Below are positions 8,800 through 19,344 of a DNA stretch of 64,000 bases, piece by piece. Under the pieces are notes generated by a model. The model saw nothing but the letters and a program-made list of their open reading frames with translations, did not search any database and was not told the DNA's origin. Every line of letters begins with the position of its first letter. Position 1 is the first letter of the stretch. The DNA is taken from assembly GCF_002218045.2 (NCBI RefSeq), contig NZ_AP018685.1:682001-746000 (forward strand), read 5' to 3'. Origin of the DNA: Vibrio rumoiensis (lineage in GTDB: Bacteria > Pseudomonadota > Gammaproteobacteria > Enterobacterales > Vibrionaceae). The position numbers were made by a program, and so were the translations under genes.

Positions 8800-9576
8800 T
8801 TAATGTTTTCGGCTTATGGTTTGTCGATATCCATGCCAAGTTGCAAACCCCAAAACAGGCATCGCAATGATCATTCCAATTCCTGCGGTGGCAAACCCAA
8901 ACCCAATACCTACAACAATGATACTTGCCCATACGAGCATAGGGCCGAGATTGTTTTTGACGGCATTATAGCTAGTAAAAACGGCGGTCATCATATCGAC
9001 GCGTCTTTCCATCATCAAAGGAATTGAAAACGCTGACATAGAGAAAATGACACAAGAAAAAATAAAGCCAACCACAGAGCCACTGATTAAAAATGGTAAG
9101 AAAGCCTCTAATGAAGCGCCTTGCATTTCTGGGTATAAGGCGTGTAATAACGCGGCGATACGCATCCAAAAAATCATTGCAACACAAAGTAGTATTGCGA
9201 AGCTCCATTGGGATACACCATTGCGTTTAATCGCTTTTATTGAGTGGAATAATTTGGGTTTATGATGTTTTTCTATTTGCCAGCTCGCGTCATAAAGACC
9301 TAGCGCTAAAAATGGGCCAATCAGCATATAAACAATTAGGCTTGGAAAAATCACTAAGTGGGAGCCTTGTAAATACACTAACCATTCAATTCCCCCAGCG
9401 GCAACCGCAAAACAGATGCCATAGAAGAAGCTAATTAGAGGTGCTTTAAATATATCTTTAAACCCCATTTTTACCCACTGTAATGGGGAAGATAGGCTAA
9501 GCTTTTCGCAAGGTATGGTCCGAGCGTACTCATTATCCGGTGTTTTAAAGTCAGATGTTTTGGCTATACGAGGCAT
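8800..9576 (-). CDS. DUF2189 family integral membrane protein
   Basis: 258 residues from the ATG at 9576, which has an ideal CAGGAGG Shine-Dalgarno; the frame is open upstream but without such a site. A hydrophilic N-terminal 45 residues are followed by WVKMGFKDIFKAPLISFFYG, the characteristic entry into the first membrane segment of DUF2189 proteins, then about six membrane helices. The short HKPKLF and ERRVDMM loops fit the positive-inside pattern. Function is unknown; some members are annotated as putative cytochrome c oxidase-associated subunits without strong evidence. It lies between metK and sprT, where E. coli has galP, and is flanked by terminators, so it is probably monocistronic. 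Confidence 0.8.
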   Translation of the reverse strand: MPRIAKTSDFKTPDNEYARTIPCEKLSLSSPLQWVKMGFKDIFKAPLISFFYGICFAVAAGGIEWLVYLQGSHLVIFPSLIVYMLIGPFLALGLYDASWQIEKHHKPKLFHSIKAIKRNGVSQWSFAILLCVAMIFWMRIAALLHALYPEMQGASLEAFLPFLISGSVVGFIFSCVIFSMSAFSIPLMMERRVDMMTAVFTSYNAVKNNLGPMLVWASIIVVGIGFGFATAGIGMIIAMPVLGFATWHGYRQTISRKH

Positions 9577-9712
9577 AAATCCTCCTGGCAGTTCATGAGG
9601 GAACAAGTTGGTGCTTGCATCACTTATAAATATTGTCGCTATTTGGAGTAAATACAAATTTAATGATTAAAAATTAATCAAGTATGATAGGTGGGAATGT
9701 TTGATAGGTAAT

Positions 9713-9742
9713 AAAAAACCCTTACCGAATGGCAAGGGTTTG
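9713..9742 (-). terminator. metK terminator
   Basis: On the minus strand AAACCCTTGCC-ATTC-GGTAAGGGTTTTTT: an 11-bp stem with a tetraloop and a T tract, 30 bp after the metK stop. Confidence 0.92.
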
Positions 9743-9771
9743 AAAGTACAGTGGTTTGTTATCAGTGCTAA

Positions 9772-10923
9772 TTATAAGCCAGCAAATCCACGCAGTGCTT
9801 CAGCTTTGTCGGTTGCTTCCCAAGGGAATTCTTCACGACCAAAGTGGCCATACGCAGCTGTTTTCTTGTAGATAGGCTGAAGCAGGTTCAACATTTCTTG
9901 TAAGCCGTATGGACGTAAATCGAAGTGCTGACGTACTGCTTCAATGATGATGTCAGATGGTACTTTTTCTGTGCCAAATGTTTCTACCATGATTGAGGTA
10001 GGTTCTGCGACACCGATGGCGTAAGACAGTTGAATCTCACAACGATCTGCAAGACCTGCCGCGACAATGTTTTTCGCTACATAGCGAGCAGCGTAAGCCG
10101 CTGAGCGATCAACTTTTGATGGATCTTTACCAGAGAATGCACCGCCACCGTGACGAGCTGCGCCGCCGTAGGTATCAACGATGATTTTACGGCCGGTTAG
10201 ACCACAGTCACCCATAGGGCCACCGATTACAAAACGACCGGTTGGGTTGATAAAGTATTTCGTTTCTTTATTTAGCCACTCAGAAGGAAGGACAGGTTTG
10301 ATGATCTCTTCCATTACCGCTTCACGTAGCTCTGGAGTTGAGATTGAATCACAGTGTTGAGTCGATAAAACGACGGCATCGATACCAACAATCTTGCCTT
10401 GGTCATATTGGAAGGTGACTTGAGATTTTGCATCAGGACGTAAGAAGTCCAGTTTGCCACTTTTACGTACTTCAGCCTGTTTTTGTACTAGTAGGTGAGA
10501 GTAAGTAATTGGTGCAGGCATCAATACTTCTGTTTCGTTACAAGCGTAACCGAACATAATACCTTGGTCACCAGCCCCTTGATCTTTTGGATCGGCTTTA
10601 TCAACACCTTGGTTGATGTCTGGAGATTGTTTACCAATCGTATTTAATACTGCGCAAGAATCCGCATCAAAGCCCATATCTGAATGAACATAGCCAATTT
10701 CGCGAACGGTCTCACGAGTAATTTCTTCAATATCAACCCAAGCAGAAGTCGTGACTTCACCGCCCACCATGACCATGCCGGTTTTTACGTAAGTTTCACA
10801 CGCCACACGTGCTTTAGGATCTTGCTCTAGGATTGCATCCAATACTGCATCAGAAATTTGATCAGCAATTTTATCTGGATGGCCTTCAGATACCGATTCT
10901 GAAGTAAATAAATGCTTAGCCAT
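9772..10923 (-). CDS. metK: S-adenosylmethionine synthetase
   Basis: 383 residues (E. coli 384). The enzyme makes S-adenosylmethionine from methionine and ATP as a cytoplasmic tetramer. The start is the ATG at 10923, giving the canonical [18 protein letters not shown]; the frame extends five codons to a GTG whose neighbourhood is really the GGAG Shine-Dalgarno. Key motifs: the ATP-binding HPDK (H15-K18), [12 protein letters not shown] in the first half, and the P-loop-like [16 protein letters not shown] after the middle. Upstream DNA holds a MetJ-box sequence, fitting methionine repression. Terminator downstream; monocistronic. Confidence 0.98.
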   Translation of the reverse strand: MAKHLFTSESVSEGHPDKIADQISDAVLDAILEQDPKARVACETYVKTGMVMVGGEVTTSAWVDIEEITRETVREIGYVHSDMGFDADSCAVLNTIGKQSPDINQGVDKADPKDQGAGDQGIMFGYACNETEVLMPAPITYSHLLVQKQAEVRKSGKLDFLRPDAKSQVTFQYDQGKIVGIDAVVLSTQHCDSISTPELREAVMEEIIKPVLPSEWLNKETKYFINPTGRFVIGGPMGDCGLTGRKIIVDTYGGAARHGGGAFSGKDPSKVDRSAAYAARYVAKNIVAAGLADRCEIQLSYAIGVAEPTSIMVETFGTEKVPSDIIIEAVRQHFDLRPYGLQEMLNLLQPIYKKTAAYGHFGREEFPWEATDKAEALRGFAGL

Positions 10924-11063
10924 GTGTGAGTGCTCCACTTTGAATCACGCCAATTCATCGCTTGATGAATGCAGTTAAGTTAGAAAAGACGCGTTCTTAT
11001 ATAGCTAATGCTATGAATCGCGCCTTCTTAAAAACAGTTTAATTTGTAGGTGTTTCTACATCT

Positions 11064-11071
11064 AGACGTCT
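11064..11071. promoter_or_regulatory. MetJ operator (met box) upstream of metK
   Basis: AGACGTCT is a perfect match to the met-box consensus, which MetJ with S-adenosylmethionine binds as tandem copies. The flanking octamers (ending ACATCT before it and ATTCTAGT after it) are weaker matches, as expected for a tandem operator. It lies about 140 bp from the metK start. An AGACGCGT at 10985 may be a further degenerate box. Confidence 0.65.
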
Positions 11072-11300
11072 ATTCTAGTTTTGATTGGTCGAATTACAAG
11101 CCTTTTTTGCATTCAATGAAAGGATCGGTGATTAAGGTGATGTTGCAGGTGACGCAAAAATGTACATAAATATGGCTATTTACTCTATTGACGCATTCGA
11201 TTGCGCTCCCATAATTGTTGGTGTTGTGGGGAAATAATGTGACAGTGCTAAAAAAGCACATAAAAGAGTAAAAAAAACGCAAATTAGCCCTTGTTAACGT

Positions 11301-11329
11301 TTGCAGTCATGCGGGGGCTTTGCGACAAT
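11301..11329 (+). promoter_or_regulatory. Candidate sigma-70 promoter for tkt
   Basis: TTGCAG, a 17-bp spacer and GACAAT lie 95 bp before the tkt start codon. The -35 is good and the -10 is fair (4 of 6). This is a pattern match only. Confidence 0.4.
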
Positions 11330-11424
11330 ACCACGCAGAATTAAAGCGCTCTGATATCTTCAGTGAGCTTTCCCAACCTTAATAAATCGCTTATGCACTT
11401 TTAATGCACAAATCAGGAGTAGAC

Positions 11425-13419
11425 ATGACGTCTCGTAAAGATCTAGCAAATGCAATCCGCGCACTTAGCATGGACGGTGTTCAACAGGCTAATTCAGGCC
11501 ACCCTGGAGCCCCTATGGGTATGGCCGATATCGCTGAAGTTCTTTGGCGTGGTCACTTGAATCACAACCCACAAAACCCTGAGTGGTTTGATCGCGATCG
11601 TTTCGTGCTTTCAAATGGCCACGGTTCAATGCTGATTTACTCTTTACTTCACCTTTCTGGTTATGACCTTCCAATCTCTGAACTGAAAAACTTCCGCCAA
11701 TTGCATTCTAAAACCCCAGGCCACCCTGAGTATGGTTATGCACCAGGTGTTGAAACGACCACTGGTCCACTAGGCCAAGGTATCACCAATGCGGTTGGTA
11801 TGGCATTAGCTGAAAAATCATTAGCGGCTCAGTTTAACCGTGAAGGTCACGATATCGTGGATCACTTCACTTATACGTTCCTAGGCGATGGTTGCTTAAT
11901 GGAAGGTATTTCACACGAAGCGGCTTCTTTAGCGGGCGTGTTAGGTTTAGGTAAACTCGTTGCATTCTGGGATGACAACGGTATTTCTATCGATGGTCAC
12001 GTAGAAGGTTGGTTTGCTGATGATACACCGAAGCGTTTTGAAGCTTACGGTTGGCATGTCATTCCTGCGGTTGATGGTCACGATTCTGATGCTATTGAAG
12101 CGGCGATTCAAGCGGCGAAAGCGGATCCACGTCCAACGCTTATCTGTACTAAAACGGTTATTGGTTTTGGTTCTCCAAACAAAGCGGGCACCCATGATTG
12201 TCACGGCGCTCCACTAGGTGCTGATGAAATCACTGCAACCAAAGCACAACTAGGTTGGGAGCACGGTCCATTTGAAATTCCTTCAGATATCTACGCTGAG
12301 TGGGATGCAAAAGAAGCGGGCGCAGCAAAAGAAGCAGCTTGGAATGAGAAATTAGCAGCTTATGAAGCGGCTTACCCTGAGCTTGCGGCAGAATTCAAAC
12401 GTCGTATGGCGGGTGACCTTCCTAAAGAATGGGAAGAAAAAGCAAGCGCCATTATTGCAGATCTTCAAGCGAACCCAGCAAACATTGCATCTCGTAAAGC
12501 GTCACAAAATGCACTAGAAGCGTTTGGTCAAATGCTTCCTGAATTCATGGGTGGCTCTGCTGACCTTGCACCATCTAACTTAACTATGTGGTCGGGTTCT
12601 AAATCTTTGACTGCTGAAGATGCTTCAGGTAACTACGTACATTACGGCGTGCGTGAGTTTGGTATGACGGCTATCATCAATGGTATCGCACTACACGGTG
12701 GCTTCATTCCTTACGGCGCAACCTTCTTAATGTTTATGGAATACGCACGTAACGCAATGCGTATGGCAGCATTAATGAAAGTGCAAAACATCCAAGTTTA
12801 TACGCACGATTCAATTGGCCTAGGTGAAGATGGTCCAACTCACCAACCGGTTGAGCAAATTGCATCATTACGTATGACTCCAAACATGAGCACATGGCGT
12901 CCATGTGACCAAGTAGAATCTGCGGTTGCTTGGAAACTTGCGATTGAACGTAAAGATGCACCATCTGCACTTATTTTCTCTCGTCAAAACCTAGCACAAC
13001 AAGAGCGTAACGCTGAGCAAGTAGCCAATATTGCTAAGGGTGCTTACATTCTTAAAGATTGCGCTGGTAAGCCTGAGCTAATCTTAATCGCTACGGGTTC
13101 TGAAGTTGAGCTAGCGGTTGAAGCAGCAGCACAACTTTCTGCTGAAGGTAAACAAGTACGCGTTGTTTCAATGCCATCGACCGATGCATTCGACAAACAA
13201 GACGCGGCGTACCGTGAGTCAGTGCTTCCATCTGACGTAACCGCTCGTATCGCAATTGAAGCGGGTATTGCTGATTACTGGTTCAAGTATGTTGGCCTAG
13301 ATGGTCGCATTATCGGTATGACAACATTTGGTGAGTCTGCACCAGCAGGTGAATTATTTAAAATGTTCGGTTTTACCGTTGAAAACGTAGTAGAAACAGC
13401 GAAAGAGTTAATGGCTTAA
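11425..13419 (+). CDS. tkt: Transketolase
   Basis: 664 residues, very close to E. coli TktA over its length. It is a thiamine-diphosphate enzyme of the non-oxidative pentose phosphate pathway, moving two-carbon ketol units between sugar phosphates. The ATG at 11425 follows an AGGAG Shine-Dalgarno and gives [17 protein letters not shown]; the in-frame ATG seven codons earlier has no such site. Seen: [11 protein letters not shown], the ThDP motif [13 protein letters not shown] ending in the metal-binding DDNGIS, and the pyrimidine-domain REFGMTAI with the catalytic Glu. Single gene with its own terminator, next to the glycolytic genes epd-pgk-fba. Confidence 0.98.
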   Translation: MTSRKDLANAIRALSMDGVQQANSGHPGAPMGMADIAEVLWRGHLNHNPQNPEWFDRDRFVLSNGHGSMLIYSLLHLSGYDLPISELKNFRQLHSKTPGHPEYGYAPGVETTTGPLGQGITNAVGMALAEKSLAAQFNREGHDIVDHFTYTFLGDGCLMEGISHEAASLAGVLGLGKLVAFWDDNGISIDGHVEGWFADDTPKRFEAYGWHVIPAVDGHDSDAIEAAIQAAKADPRPTLICTKTVIGFGSPNKAGTHDCHGAPLGADEITATKAQLGWEHGPFEIPSDIYAEWDAKEAGAAKEAAWNEKLAAYEAAYPELAAEFKRRMAGDLPKEWEEKASAIIADLQANPANIASRKASQNALEAFGQMLPEFMGGSADLAPSNLTMWSGSKSLTAEDASGNYVHYGVREFGMTAIINGIALHGGFIPYGATFLMFMEYARNAMRMAALMKVQNIQVYTHDSIGLGEDGPTHQPVEQIASLRMTPNMSTWRPCDQVESAVAWKLAIERKDAPSALIFSRQNLAQQERNAEQVANIAKGAYILKDCAGKPELILIATGSEVELAVEAAAQLSAEGKQVRVVSMPSTDAFDKQDAAYRESVLPSDVTARIAIEAGIADYWFKYVGLDGRIIGMTTFGESAPAGELFKMFGFTVENVVETAKELMA

Positions 13420-13448
13420 TTCTTTATGATTTAAGTTGTTGAAAAATG

Positions 13449-13477
13449 AAAGCCGGGCATTATGCTCGGCTTTTTTA
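13449..13477 (+). terminator. tkt terminator
   Basis: AAGCCGGGC-ATTAT-GCTCGGCTT followed by a T run, 30 bp after the tkt stop. Confidence 0.9.
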
Positions 13478-13557
13478 TGTCTGTTGTATGCTAGGCGCTT
13501 GAGAATCCAAAGAGATAGGTTAAGATAACGCCTCTTCATAGATGTCATGGAATGATT

Positions 13558-14601
13558 ATGCTTAGAATTGCTATTAATGGATTTGGTCGAATTGGACGTA
13601 GTGTCTTGCGAGCTTTATATGAAAGTGGCAAGAATCAATCCATTCAAGTGGTGGCAATCAATGAATTGGCAGAACCTGAAGGGATAGCCCATCTACTTCA
13701 ATATGATTCTAGTCATGGACGGTTTTTCAAAAAAGTTTCCCATGATCAAGAGCATTTATTTATACATCATGCTGATAAAGTCGAGCCGGGTTTTGATTCG
13801 ATTCGTATTTTGCATTTAACCGATGCCAAGCTTTTGCCTTGGAAAGATTTAAATGTCGATATTGTTTTAGATTGTACCGGTAAATTTGGCTCTCAAGCCG
13901 ATGGTCAACTGCATATTCAAGCCGGTGCAAAACGAGTGCTATTTTCTCATCCTGGTGCGAATGATGTTGATAATACCATTATCTATGGGGTGAACCATGA
14001 AACCCTAACCTCTGAACATCATGTAGTATCGAATGGCTCTTGTACTACCAACTGTATCATCCCAGTAATCAAAGCATTGGATGATAGCTTTGGTATTGAA
14101 TCTGGCACCATCACGACGATTCACTCATCAATGAATGATCAGCAAGTTATCGATGCTTATCATTCCGATTTACGTCGTTCTCGCGCTGCTAGTCAATCAA
14201 TCATTCCAGTGGATACGAAACTTCATCTTGGTATCGCAAGAATTTACCCAAAATTTGCCGATAAATTTGAAGCAATTTCAGTTCGAGTGCCTACAATTAA
14301 TGTCACTGCGATGGATTTAAGCGTTACAGTTCACAAAAATGTGAAAGTTGATGACGTAAATCAATCTATCGTAGAAGCATCTCGTTGTACATTGGATGGC
14401 ATATTGGATTACACCGAAGCGCCTTTGGTTTCGATTGACTTCAATCATGACTCTCACAGTGCGATTGTTGATGGTTCACAGACTCGAGTGAGTAACCATC
14501 GTTTGGTAAAGATGCTAGTGTGGTGTGATAACGAGTGGGGATTTGCGAATCGAATGCTCGATACCGCTTTTGTCATGGGCTCTATGCTTCAATCAAGATA
14601 A
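13558..14601 (+). CDS. epd: Erythrose-4-phosphate dehydrogenase
   Basis: 347 residues from the ATG at 13558 (TGGA six bases before it); another ATG two codons earlier is possible. A GAPDH-fold enzyme oxidising D-erythrose 4-phosphate to 4-phosphoerythronate for pyridoxal phosphate synthesis. The NAD loop INGFGRIGR is at residues 6-14. The catalytic cysteine is C162 in SNGSCTTNC. Assignment to Epd rather than GapA rests on overall sequence character ([21 protein letters not shown]) and the epd-pgk-fba order. pgk follows after 231 bp containing several short inverted repeats such as CCCAATATATTGGG and CTAGC...GCTAG. Confidence 0.95.
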   Translation: MLRIAINGFGRIGRSVLRALYESGKNQSIQVVAINELAEPEGIAHLLQYDSSHGRFFKKVSHDQEHLFIHHADKVEPGFDSIRILHLTDAKLLPWKDLNVDIVLDCTGKFGSQADGQLHIQAGAKRVLFSHPGANDVDNTIIYGVNHETLTSEHHVVSNGSCTTNCIIPVIKALDDSFGIESGTITTIHSSMNDQQVIDAYHSDLRRSRAASQSIIPVDTKLHLGIARIYPKFADKFEAISVRVPTINVTAMDLSVTVHKNVKVDDVNQSIVEASRCTLDGILDYTEAPLVSIDFNHDSHSAIVDGSQTRVSNHRLVKMLVWCDNEWGFANRMLDTAFVMGSMLQSR

Positions 14602-14832
14602 AATTGAATAAATAAAAAGTTGCGGTGAATAAATAGTCGTTCTATTATTTTTCACCTTGAAATAATAAATTATCGCCCCCAATATATTGGGTAGTAGAAG
14701 TGATTACCCTTGTTTGGTTTACAAGGCGCGATCTAGCTGGTTAAGCTAGGCAAAGAGATTTAATCATTGGGCTTGTGCCGGATGATAATGGTTTAAATAT
14801 TTTTAATTTCACTAACATTGAGAGGACAAATA

Positions 14833-15996
14833 ATGTCTGTAATCAAGATGACTGACCTGGATCTTGCAGGTAAACGTGTATTCATTCGTGCTGACCTAAA
14901 CGTGCCAGTAAAAGATGGTAAAGTAACTTCAGACGCTCGTATCTTAGCGTCTTTACCTACCATCAAAACTTGTCTAGAAGCTGGCGCAAAAGTAATGGTG
15001 ACTTCTCACCTAGGTCGTCCAACGGAAGGTGAATACAACGAAGAGTTCTCTCTTGCTCCAGTTGTTAACTACTTAAATGACGCATTAGATTGTGACGTTA
15101 AACTAGCAAAAGATTACCTAGACGGTATCGAATTAAATGCTGGTGAGCTTGTTGTTCTTGAAAACGTTCGCTTCAACAAAGGCGAAAAGAAAAACGAAGA
15201 AGAGCTATCTAAAAAATACGCAGCACTTTGTGATGTATTCGTAATGGATGCATTTGGTACGGCTCACCGTGCACAAGCATCGACTCACGGTGTTGGTATG
15301 AATGCTCCAATCGCTTGTGCAGGTCCTTTACTTGCCGCTGAGCTTGAAGCACTAGGCAAAGCGATGGATAACCCAGAGCGTCCATTAGTCGCTATCGTTG
15401 GTGGTTCTAAGGTTTCAACGAAACTGACTGTACTTGAGTCTCTATCTAAAATCGCTGACCAACTAGTGGTTGGTGGTGGTATTGCCAATACATTCATCGC
15501 GGCTGAAGGCCACAATGTTGGTAAATCACTATACGAAGCTGACTTAATCGATACTGCGAAAAAATTAATGAAAGATTGCGCAATTCCAGTTGCGACTGAT
15601 GTTGCGTGTGCGAAAGCGTTTGATGAAAATGCGGAAGCTGAAATCAAACATGTTTCTGAAGTTCAAGATGACGACATGATTTTTGACCTTGGTCCAGAGT
15701 CAACGAAAGTACTTGCAGATATCATCATGAATGCAAAAACAATTCTTTGGAATGGCCCTGTTGGCGTATTTGAATTCAAAAACTTTGAAGCAGGTACAGC
15801 CGGCATTTCTAAAGCAATCGCTGAATCAGCTGGTTTCTCTGTTGCTGGTGGTGGTGACACTCTAGCGGCTATCGATAAGTTCGGTATCAAAGCTGACGTT
15901 TCTTACATCTCTACAGGTGGCGGTGCTTTCCTTGAGTTTGTAGAAGGTAAAGTATTACCAGCAGTTGCAATGCTTGAAGAACGCGCAAAAGCATAA
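14833..15996 (+). CDS. pgk: Phosphoglycerate kinase
   Basis: 387 residues (E. coli 387). It transfers phosphate between 1,3-bisphosphoglycerate and ADP in glycolysis. The ATG at 14833 is preceded by GAGAGGAC and gives [15 protein letters not shown]; the frame opens five codons earlier without a good site. Motifs: RADLNVPV near 19-26, [10 protein letters not shown] near 62, the GGSKVSTK hinge region, and C-terminal [10 protein letters not shown] with [10 protein letters not shown] nucleotide-binding loops. Codon use is strongly biased, fitting high expression. Followed by a terminator, then fba 193 bp on. Confidence 0.98.
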   Translation: MSVIKMTDLDLAGKRVFIRADLNVPVKDGKVTSDARILASLPTIKTCLEAGAKVMVTSHLGRPTEGEYNEEFSLAPVVNYLNDALDCDVKLAKDYLDGIELNAGELVVLENVRFNKGEKKNEEELSKKYAALCDVFVMDAFGTAHRAQASTHGVGMNAPIACAGPLLAAELEALGKAMDNPERPLVAIVGGSKVSTKLTVLESLSKIADQLVVGGGIANTFIAAEGHNVGKSLYEADLIDTAKKLMKDCAIPVATDVACAKAFDENAEAEIKHVSEVQDDDMIFDLGPESTKVLADIIMNAKTILWNGPVGVFEFKNFEAGTAGISKAIAESAGFSVAGGGDTLAAIDKFGIKADVSYISTGGGAFLEFVEGKVLPAVAMLEERAKA

Positions 15997-16008
15997 TATT
16001 TAAAAATA

Positions 16009-16036
16009 AGGCGGGAGAAAGTTCTCGCCTTTTTTA
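16009..16036 (+). terminator. pgk terminator
   Basis: GGCGGGAGAA/TTCTCGCC stem (with G-T pairs) and six T, 12 bp after the pgk stop. fba therefore probably has its own promoter; AAACGTTT near 16120 resembles the core of a Cra site but is not a full match. Confidence 0.85.
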
Positions 16037-16189
16037 CGTTTGTAGATTTTTATCTGTTGCGTAGATCACACTATGTGAATTGAAGTGGTTTATTGCTACA
16101 ATGCAACCGTTATCAAGCAAACGTTTATTTAATTAACGATTTCGTTTTTTGAACGGAATTTTAAACGATAGAAAAATAGGACTAAACCC

Positions 16190-17266
16190 ATGTCTAAGAT
16201 CTTCGATTTTGTAAAACCTGGTGTTATCTCTGGTGATGACGTACAGAAAGTTTTCGCAGTAGCGAAAGAAAACAAGTTTGCACTTCCTGCTGTAAACGTT
16301 GTAAACACTGATTCTGTAAACGCAGTACTAGAAGCAGCAGCGAAAGTTAAAGCTCCAGTAATCGTTCAGTTCTCTAACGGCGGCGCAGCTTTCTTTGCTG
16401 GTAAAGGCGTTAAGCTTGAAGGCCAAGGTGCACAAATCCTAGGTGCTGTTGCTGGTGCGAAATACGTACACGCAGTTGCTGAAACTTACGGTGTACCTGT
16501 GATCCTTCATACTGACCACGCTGCTAAGAAACTTCTTCCTTGGATCGACGGTCTACTAGACGCAGGTGAAAAACACTTCGCAGAAACTGGTAAACCACTA
16601 TTCTCTTCTCACATGCTAGACCTTTCTGAAGAGTCTTTAGAAGAGAACGTAGAAACATGTGCTAAATACCTAGAGCGCATGGCTAAAATGAACATGACTA
16701 TCGAAATCGAACTAGGTTGTACTGGTGGCGAAGAAGATGGCGTTGATAACTCTGATATGGATGCATCTGAGCTATATACTTCTCCAGAAGACGTAGCATA
16801 CGCATACGAGAAACTAAGCGCAGTTAGCCCACGTTTCACTATCGCAGCATCTTTCGGTAACGTACACGGTGTTTACCAAGCGGGTAACGTTGTTCTTACT
16901 CCAACTATCCTACGTGATTCACAAGCGTACGTTTCTGAGAAATTTGGCCTACCAGCTAACTCTCTAAACTTCGTTTTCCACGGTGGTTCTGGTTCTTCTG
17001 AAGCTGAAATCCAAGAGTCAATCGGTTACGGTGTTATCAAAATGAACATCGATACTGATACTCAATGGGCATGTTGGGATGGCGTTCGTCAATACGAAGC
17101 TGACAACCACGATTACCTACAAGGTCAAATCGGTAACCCAACTGGCGAATCAGCGCCAAACAAAAAATACTACGATCCTCGCGTATGGTTACGTGCTGGT
17201 CAAGCGTCTATGGTTGCACGTCTTGAAAAAGCGTTCGCTGACCTTAACGCTATCGACGTACTATAA
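16190..17266 (+). CDS. fba: Class II fructose-bisphosphate aldolase
   Basis: 358 residues (E. coli FbaA 359). Zinc-dependent class II aldolase splitting fructose 1,6-bisphosphate into the two triose phosphates. Zinc and active-site segments: ILHTDHAAKKLLPW (Asp and His near 109-111), IEIELGCTGGEEDGVDNS, ASFGNVHGVY and FHGGSGSS with the phosphate-binding Gly/Ser, then IKMNIDTDTQWA. Extreme codon bias marks a highly expressed gene. A T-rich terminator follows. The tkt/epd/pgk/fba group is a conserved chromosomal cluster in gammaproteobacteria. Confidence 0.98.
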   Translation: MSKIFDFVKPGVISGDDVQKVFAVAKENKFALPAVNVVNTDSVNAVLEAAAKVKAPVIVQFSNGGAAFFAGKGVKLEGQGAQILGAVAGAKYVHAVAETYGVPVILHTDHAAKKLLPWIDGLLDAGEKHFAETGKPLFSSHMLDLSEESLEENVETCAKYLERMAKMNMTIEIELGCTGGEEDGVDNSDMDASELYTSPEDVAYAYEKLSAVSPRFTIAASFGNVHGVYQAGNVVLTPTILRDSQAYVSEKFGLPANSLNFVFHGGSGSSEAEIQESIGYGVIKMNIDTDTQWACWDGVRQYEADNHDYLQGQIGNPTGESAPNKKYYDPRVWLRAGQASMVARLEKAFADLNAIDVL

Positions 17267-17287
17267 TTAAACGTACTTAGATATTTG

Positions 17288-17318
17288 AAAGCCCTGCTAT
17301 TTAGTAGGGCTTTTTTTT
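17288..17318 (+). terminator. fba terminator
   Basis: AAAGCCCTGC-TATTTA-GTAGGGCTTT stem with eight T, 20 bp after the stop. Confidence 0.93.
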
Positions 17319-17549
17319 ATCCAATCTATTGATTTTTATTATATGTTTGGCGTAAAAATTGATAAAAATGATTTTTTACTGCCAATAAAGTAAATGATTT
17401 TCAAGAATCGAAAAAAATAGCTATATTGTCATTAGGCTATATTGTTTGACGTAGCTCTGGGCGTTATTATATTTAAATGGAATTAACACTGATACCCTTA
17501 CTACTATTATCTACGATTTTAATTATTTCTAATCAATAAGGAATTACCA

Positions 17550-18413
17550 ATGGCAACAGAAGATCAAGTAACAGAAGTAGCTCACGCTATTGCTCCTAAG
17601 GTGACGGATTGGCTTGCGGCTAACTCTGATTTATTAGTTCAATATGGCGTTAATATTATCTCCGCTATTATTATCCTTTTTATCGGTAATATAGTTGTTA
17701 AGACGATTGGTAACAGTGTTGCTAAAGTTCTTGAAAAGAAACAAATGGACCAAGCGGTAGTACACTTTATTAGCTCTCTTGTTCGCTATGTTTTATTTGT
17801 TATTGTTCTTATCGCAGCGTTAGGTCGTGTTGGCGTTGAAACCGCTTCAGTCGTTGCCGTAATCGGTGCCGCTGGTTTAGCGATTGGTTTAGCATTACAA
17901 GGCTCTCTAGCAAACTTTGCTGCGGGTGTGTTAATTGTGGCTTTCCGTCCGTTTAAAGCGGGTGACTACGTTGAAATAGGTGGTGTTGCAGGTAGCGTTG
18001 AATCTATCCAAATTTTCCAAACGGTATTAACGACACCAGATAACAAAATGATTGTTGTGCCAAACGGCAGCGTGATTGGTAGTGCGATTGTAAACTATTC
18101 TCGCCATGCGACTCGTCGTATTGACTATGTTATTGGTGTTTCTTATAAAGCTGATTTGAAGAAAACGAAAGAAGTTATTTTACGTGTTTTAGAATCAGAA
18201 AGCCGTTTATTACAAACCCCAGCCCCAACGGTTGGTGTGGTTGCATTGGCTGATTCATCGGTAAACTTCGTGGTTCGTCCATGGGTTAAAACTGCTGATT
18301 ACTGGAATGTGTACTTTGATTTGCTACAAGCGATTAAAGAAGGGCTTGATGCTGAAGGTATCGAAATCCCGTTCCCACAAATGGATGTACATTTAAACAA
18401 GCTAGAAGATTAA
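17550..18413 (+). CDS. mscS: Small-conductance mechanosensitive channel MscS
   Basis: 287 residues (E. coli MscS 286). Inner-membrane heptameric channel that opens on membrane tension to release solutes after osmotic downshock. Three N-terminal membrane helices: about 28-50, 68-88 and the Gly/Ala-packed pore helix TM3 around 95-125 (GAAGLAIGLALQGSLANFAAG). The beta-domain (FRPFKAGDYVEIGG) and C-terminal cage follow. AAGGAATTACC is the ribosome site. Preceded by 283 bp with the fba terminator and AT-rich promoter DNA, and followed by a terminator. Confidence 0.97.
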   Translation: MATEDQVTEVAHAIAPKVTDWLAANSDLLVQYGVNIISAIIILFIGNIVVKTIGNSVAKVLEKKQMDQAVVHFISSLVRYVLFVIVLIAALGRVGVETASVVAVIGAAGLAIGLALQGSLANFAAGVLIVAFRPFKAGDYVEIGGVAGSVESIQIFQTVLTTPDNKMIVVPNGSVIGSAIVNYSRHATRRIDYVIGVSYKADLKKTKEVILRVLESESRLLQTPAPTVGVVALADSSVNFVVRPWVKTADYWNVYFDLLQAIKEGLDAEGIEIPFPQMDVHLNKLED

Positions 18414-18436
18414 TTTTCAGCTTAATGTAAATTATT

Positions 18437-18466
18437 GAAAAAAGGCGCCTAGTGCGCCTTTTTTAT
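18437..18466 (+). terminator. mscS terminator
   Basis: AAAAAAGGCGC-CTAGT-GCGCCTTTTTT, a bidirectional-looking hairpin 25 bp after the stop. Confidence 0.9.
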
Positions 18467-18544
18467 TGCTAAAATCTGGGAAAACATTCCAATGGTCAAC
18501 TTATCATTGGTTACTTATTGAAATGGCTATTGATTGAGGTTGTT

Positions 18545-19261
18545 ATGAAGAATGCTTTTACACGTCATATTTCACCGGCTGTGATTTTTTTTGCGATGGT
18601 TTTTTCAGCGTTGAATGTTTCAGCTGCTGAAATCAATACACCAACGCTATCCGTAACTGGCTATGGTGAAGTTGTTGCCAAACCTGATATGGCAGAGTTC
18701 TCTGTCGCGATTCAAGCCGATAGAAGTCAAGCGAAGCAGGCAAAAACGGCGGTAGATAAAGTGGTGGGAAACTTTATCGTTTCTTTAACACAATCAGGTA
18801 TGGAACGTAAATCGATAGTAAGCAGTCACTTACGACTTTCTCCGCAATATAATTATCCTAAAGATGGGAAGCCTGTACTGAATGGATACCGAGCGGTTCG
18901 TGAGATCACTGTGACCGTTGAGCAATTGGATAAATTAAACACCTACTTAGACCTTGCTCTACAAAGTGGTGTTAATCAAGTTAATAGTATTAACCTGAAA
19001 GTAAAAGATGAAACTCAATATAAACAACAAGCTCGTCAAGCGGCTATTGCTGATGCAAAACAAAAAGCACAAGAGTTAGCGAAAGGGTTTGATAGTGAGC
19101 TCAATGGTGTATGGTCGATTATCTACCGTAGCAATTCAGTTCGTCCTGTTATGATGGCCAAAGCGATGGCAATGGAATCTCGCTCTGCTGATCAAGGCTA
19201 TCAAGATGAAGAAATGACCATTAGCGATCAGGTGGATGTAATTTTCAAATTGAAAAATTAA
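18545..19261 (+). CDS. yggE: Periplasmic SIMPL-domain (DUF541) protein, YggE-like
   Basis: 238 residues from the ATG at 18545 (GAGG Shine-Dalgarno); the upstream start in the same frame would put nine residues before the signal peptide. Signal peptide about 1-27, cleaved after VSA. The mature protein is one SIMPL/DUF541 domain: TLSVTGYGEVVAKPDMAEFSV, then LRLSPQYNY and the alternating helix ARQAAIADAKQKAQELA. E. coli YggE is linked to oxidative-stress tolerance; the mechanism is unknown. In E. coli argO lies between mscS and yggE, and argP between yggE and rpiA. Both are absent here. Confidence 0.9.
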   Translation: MKNAFTRHISPAVIFFAMVFSALNVSAAEINTPTLSVTGYGEVVAKPDMAEFSVAIQADRSQAKQAKTAVDKVVGNFIVSLTQSGMERKSIVSSHLRLSPQYNYPKDGKPVLNGYRAVREITVTVEQLDKLNTYLDLALQSGVNQVNSINLKVKDETQYKQQARQAAIADAKQKAQELAKGFDSELNGVWSIIYRSNSVRPVMMAKAMAMESRSADQGYQDEEMTISDQVDVIFKLKN

Positions 19262-19284
19262 TATATTGATATCTATTTAGTTAT

Positions 19285-19317
19285 AAAAAAAACAGCGACA
19301 TAGTAGTCGCTGTTTTT
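19285..19317. terminator. Bidirectional terminator between yggE and serA
   Basis: AAAAACAGCGAC-ATAGTA-GTCGCTGTTTTT with A and T tracts on both sides; it serves the convergent yggE (plus) and serA (minus). Confidence 0.92.
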
Positions 19318-19344
19318 GTTTGTATAAAATAGGGGGGAGTTATA

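Larger units (their letters stand above)
10924..11424. other. Divergent metK/tkt control region (about 500 bp, no gene)
   Basis: This region separates metK (minus) from tkt (plus). It contains the MetJ-like box at 11064 on the metK side and a plausible sigma-70 promoter at 11301 on the tkt side. A small hairpin GTGCT-AAAAA-AGCAC lies near 11233-11247. The only open frame of note (62 codons, 11094-11282 minus) has no ribosome site and low-complexity composition, so I do not call it a gene. Confidence 0.7.

Noticed and set aside
11094..11282. 62-codon minus-strand frame between metK and tkt
   Set aside because: No ribosome site, low-complexity Phe/Cys-rich product, and it overlaps the probable promoter region of tkt.
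16117..16150. Cra operator before fba
   Set aside because: Only the AAACGTTT core is present; the flanks do not match the consensus well enough to call.
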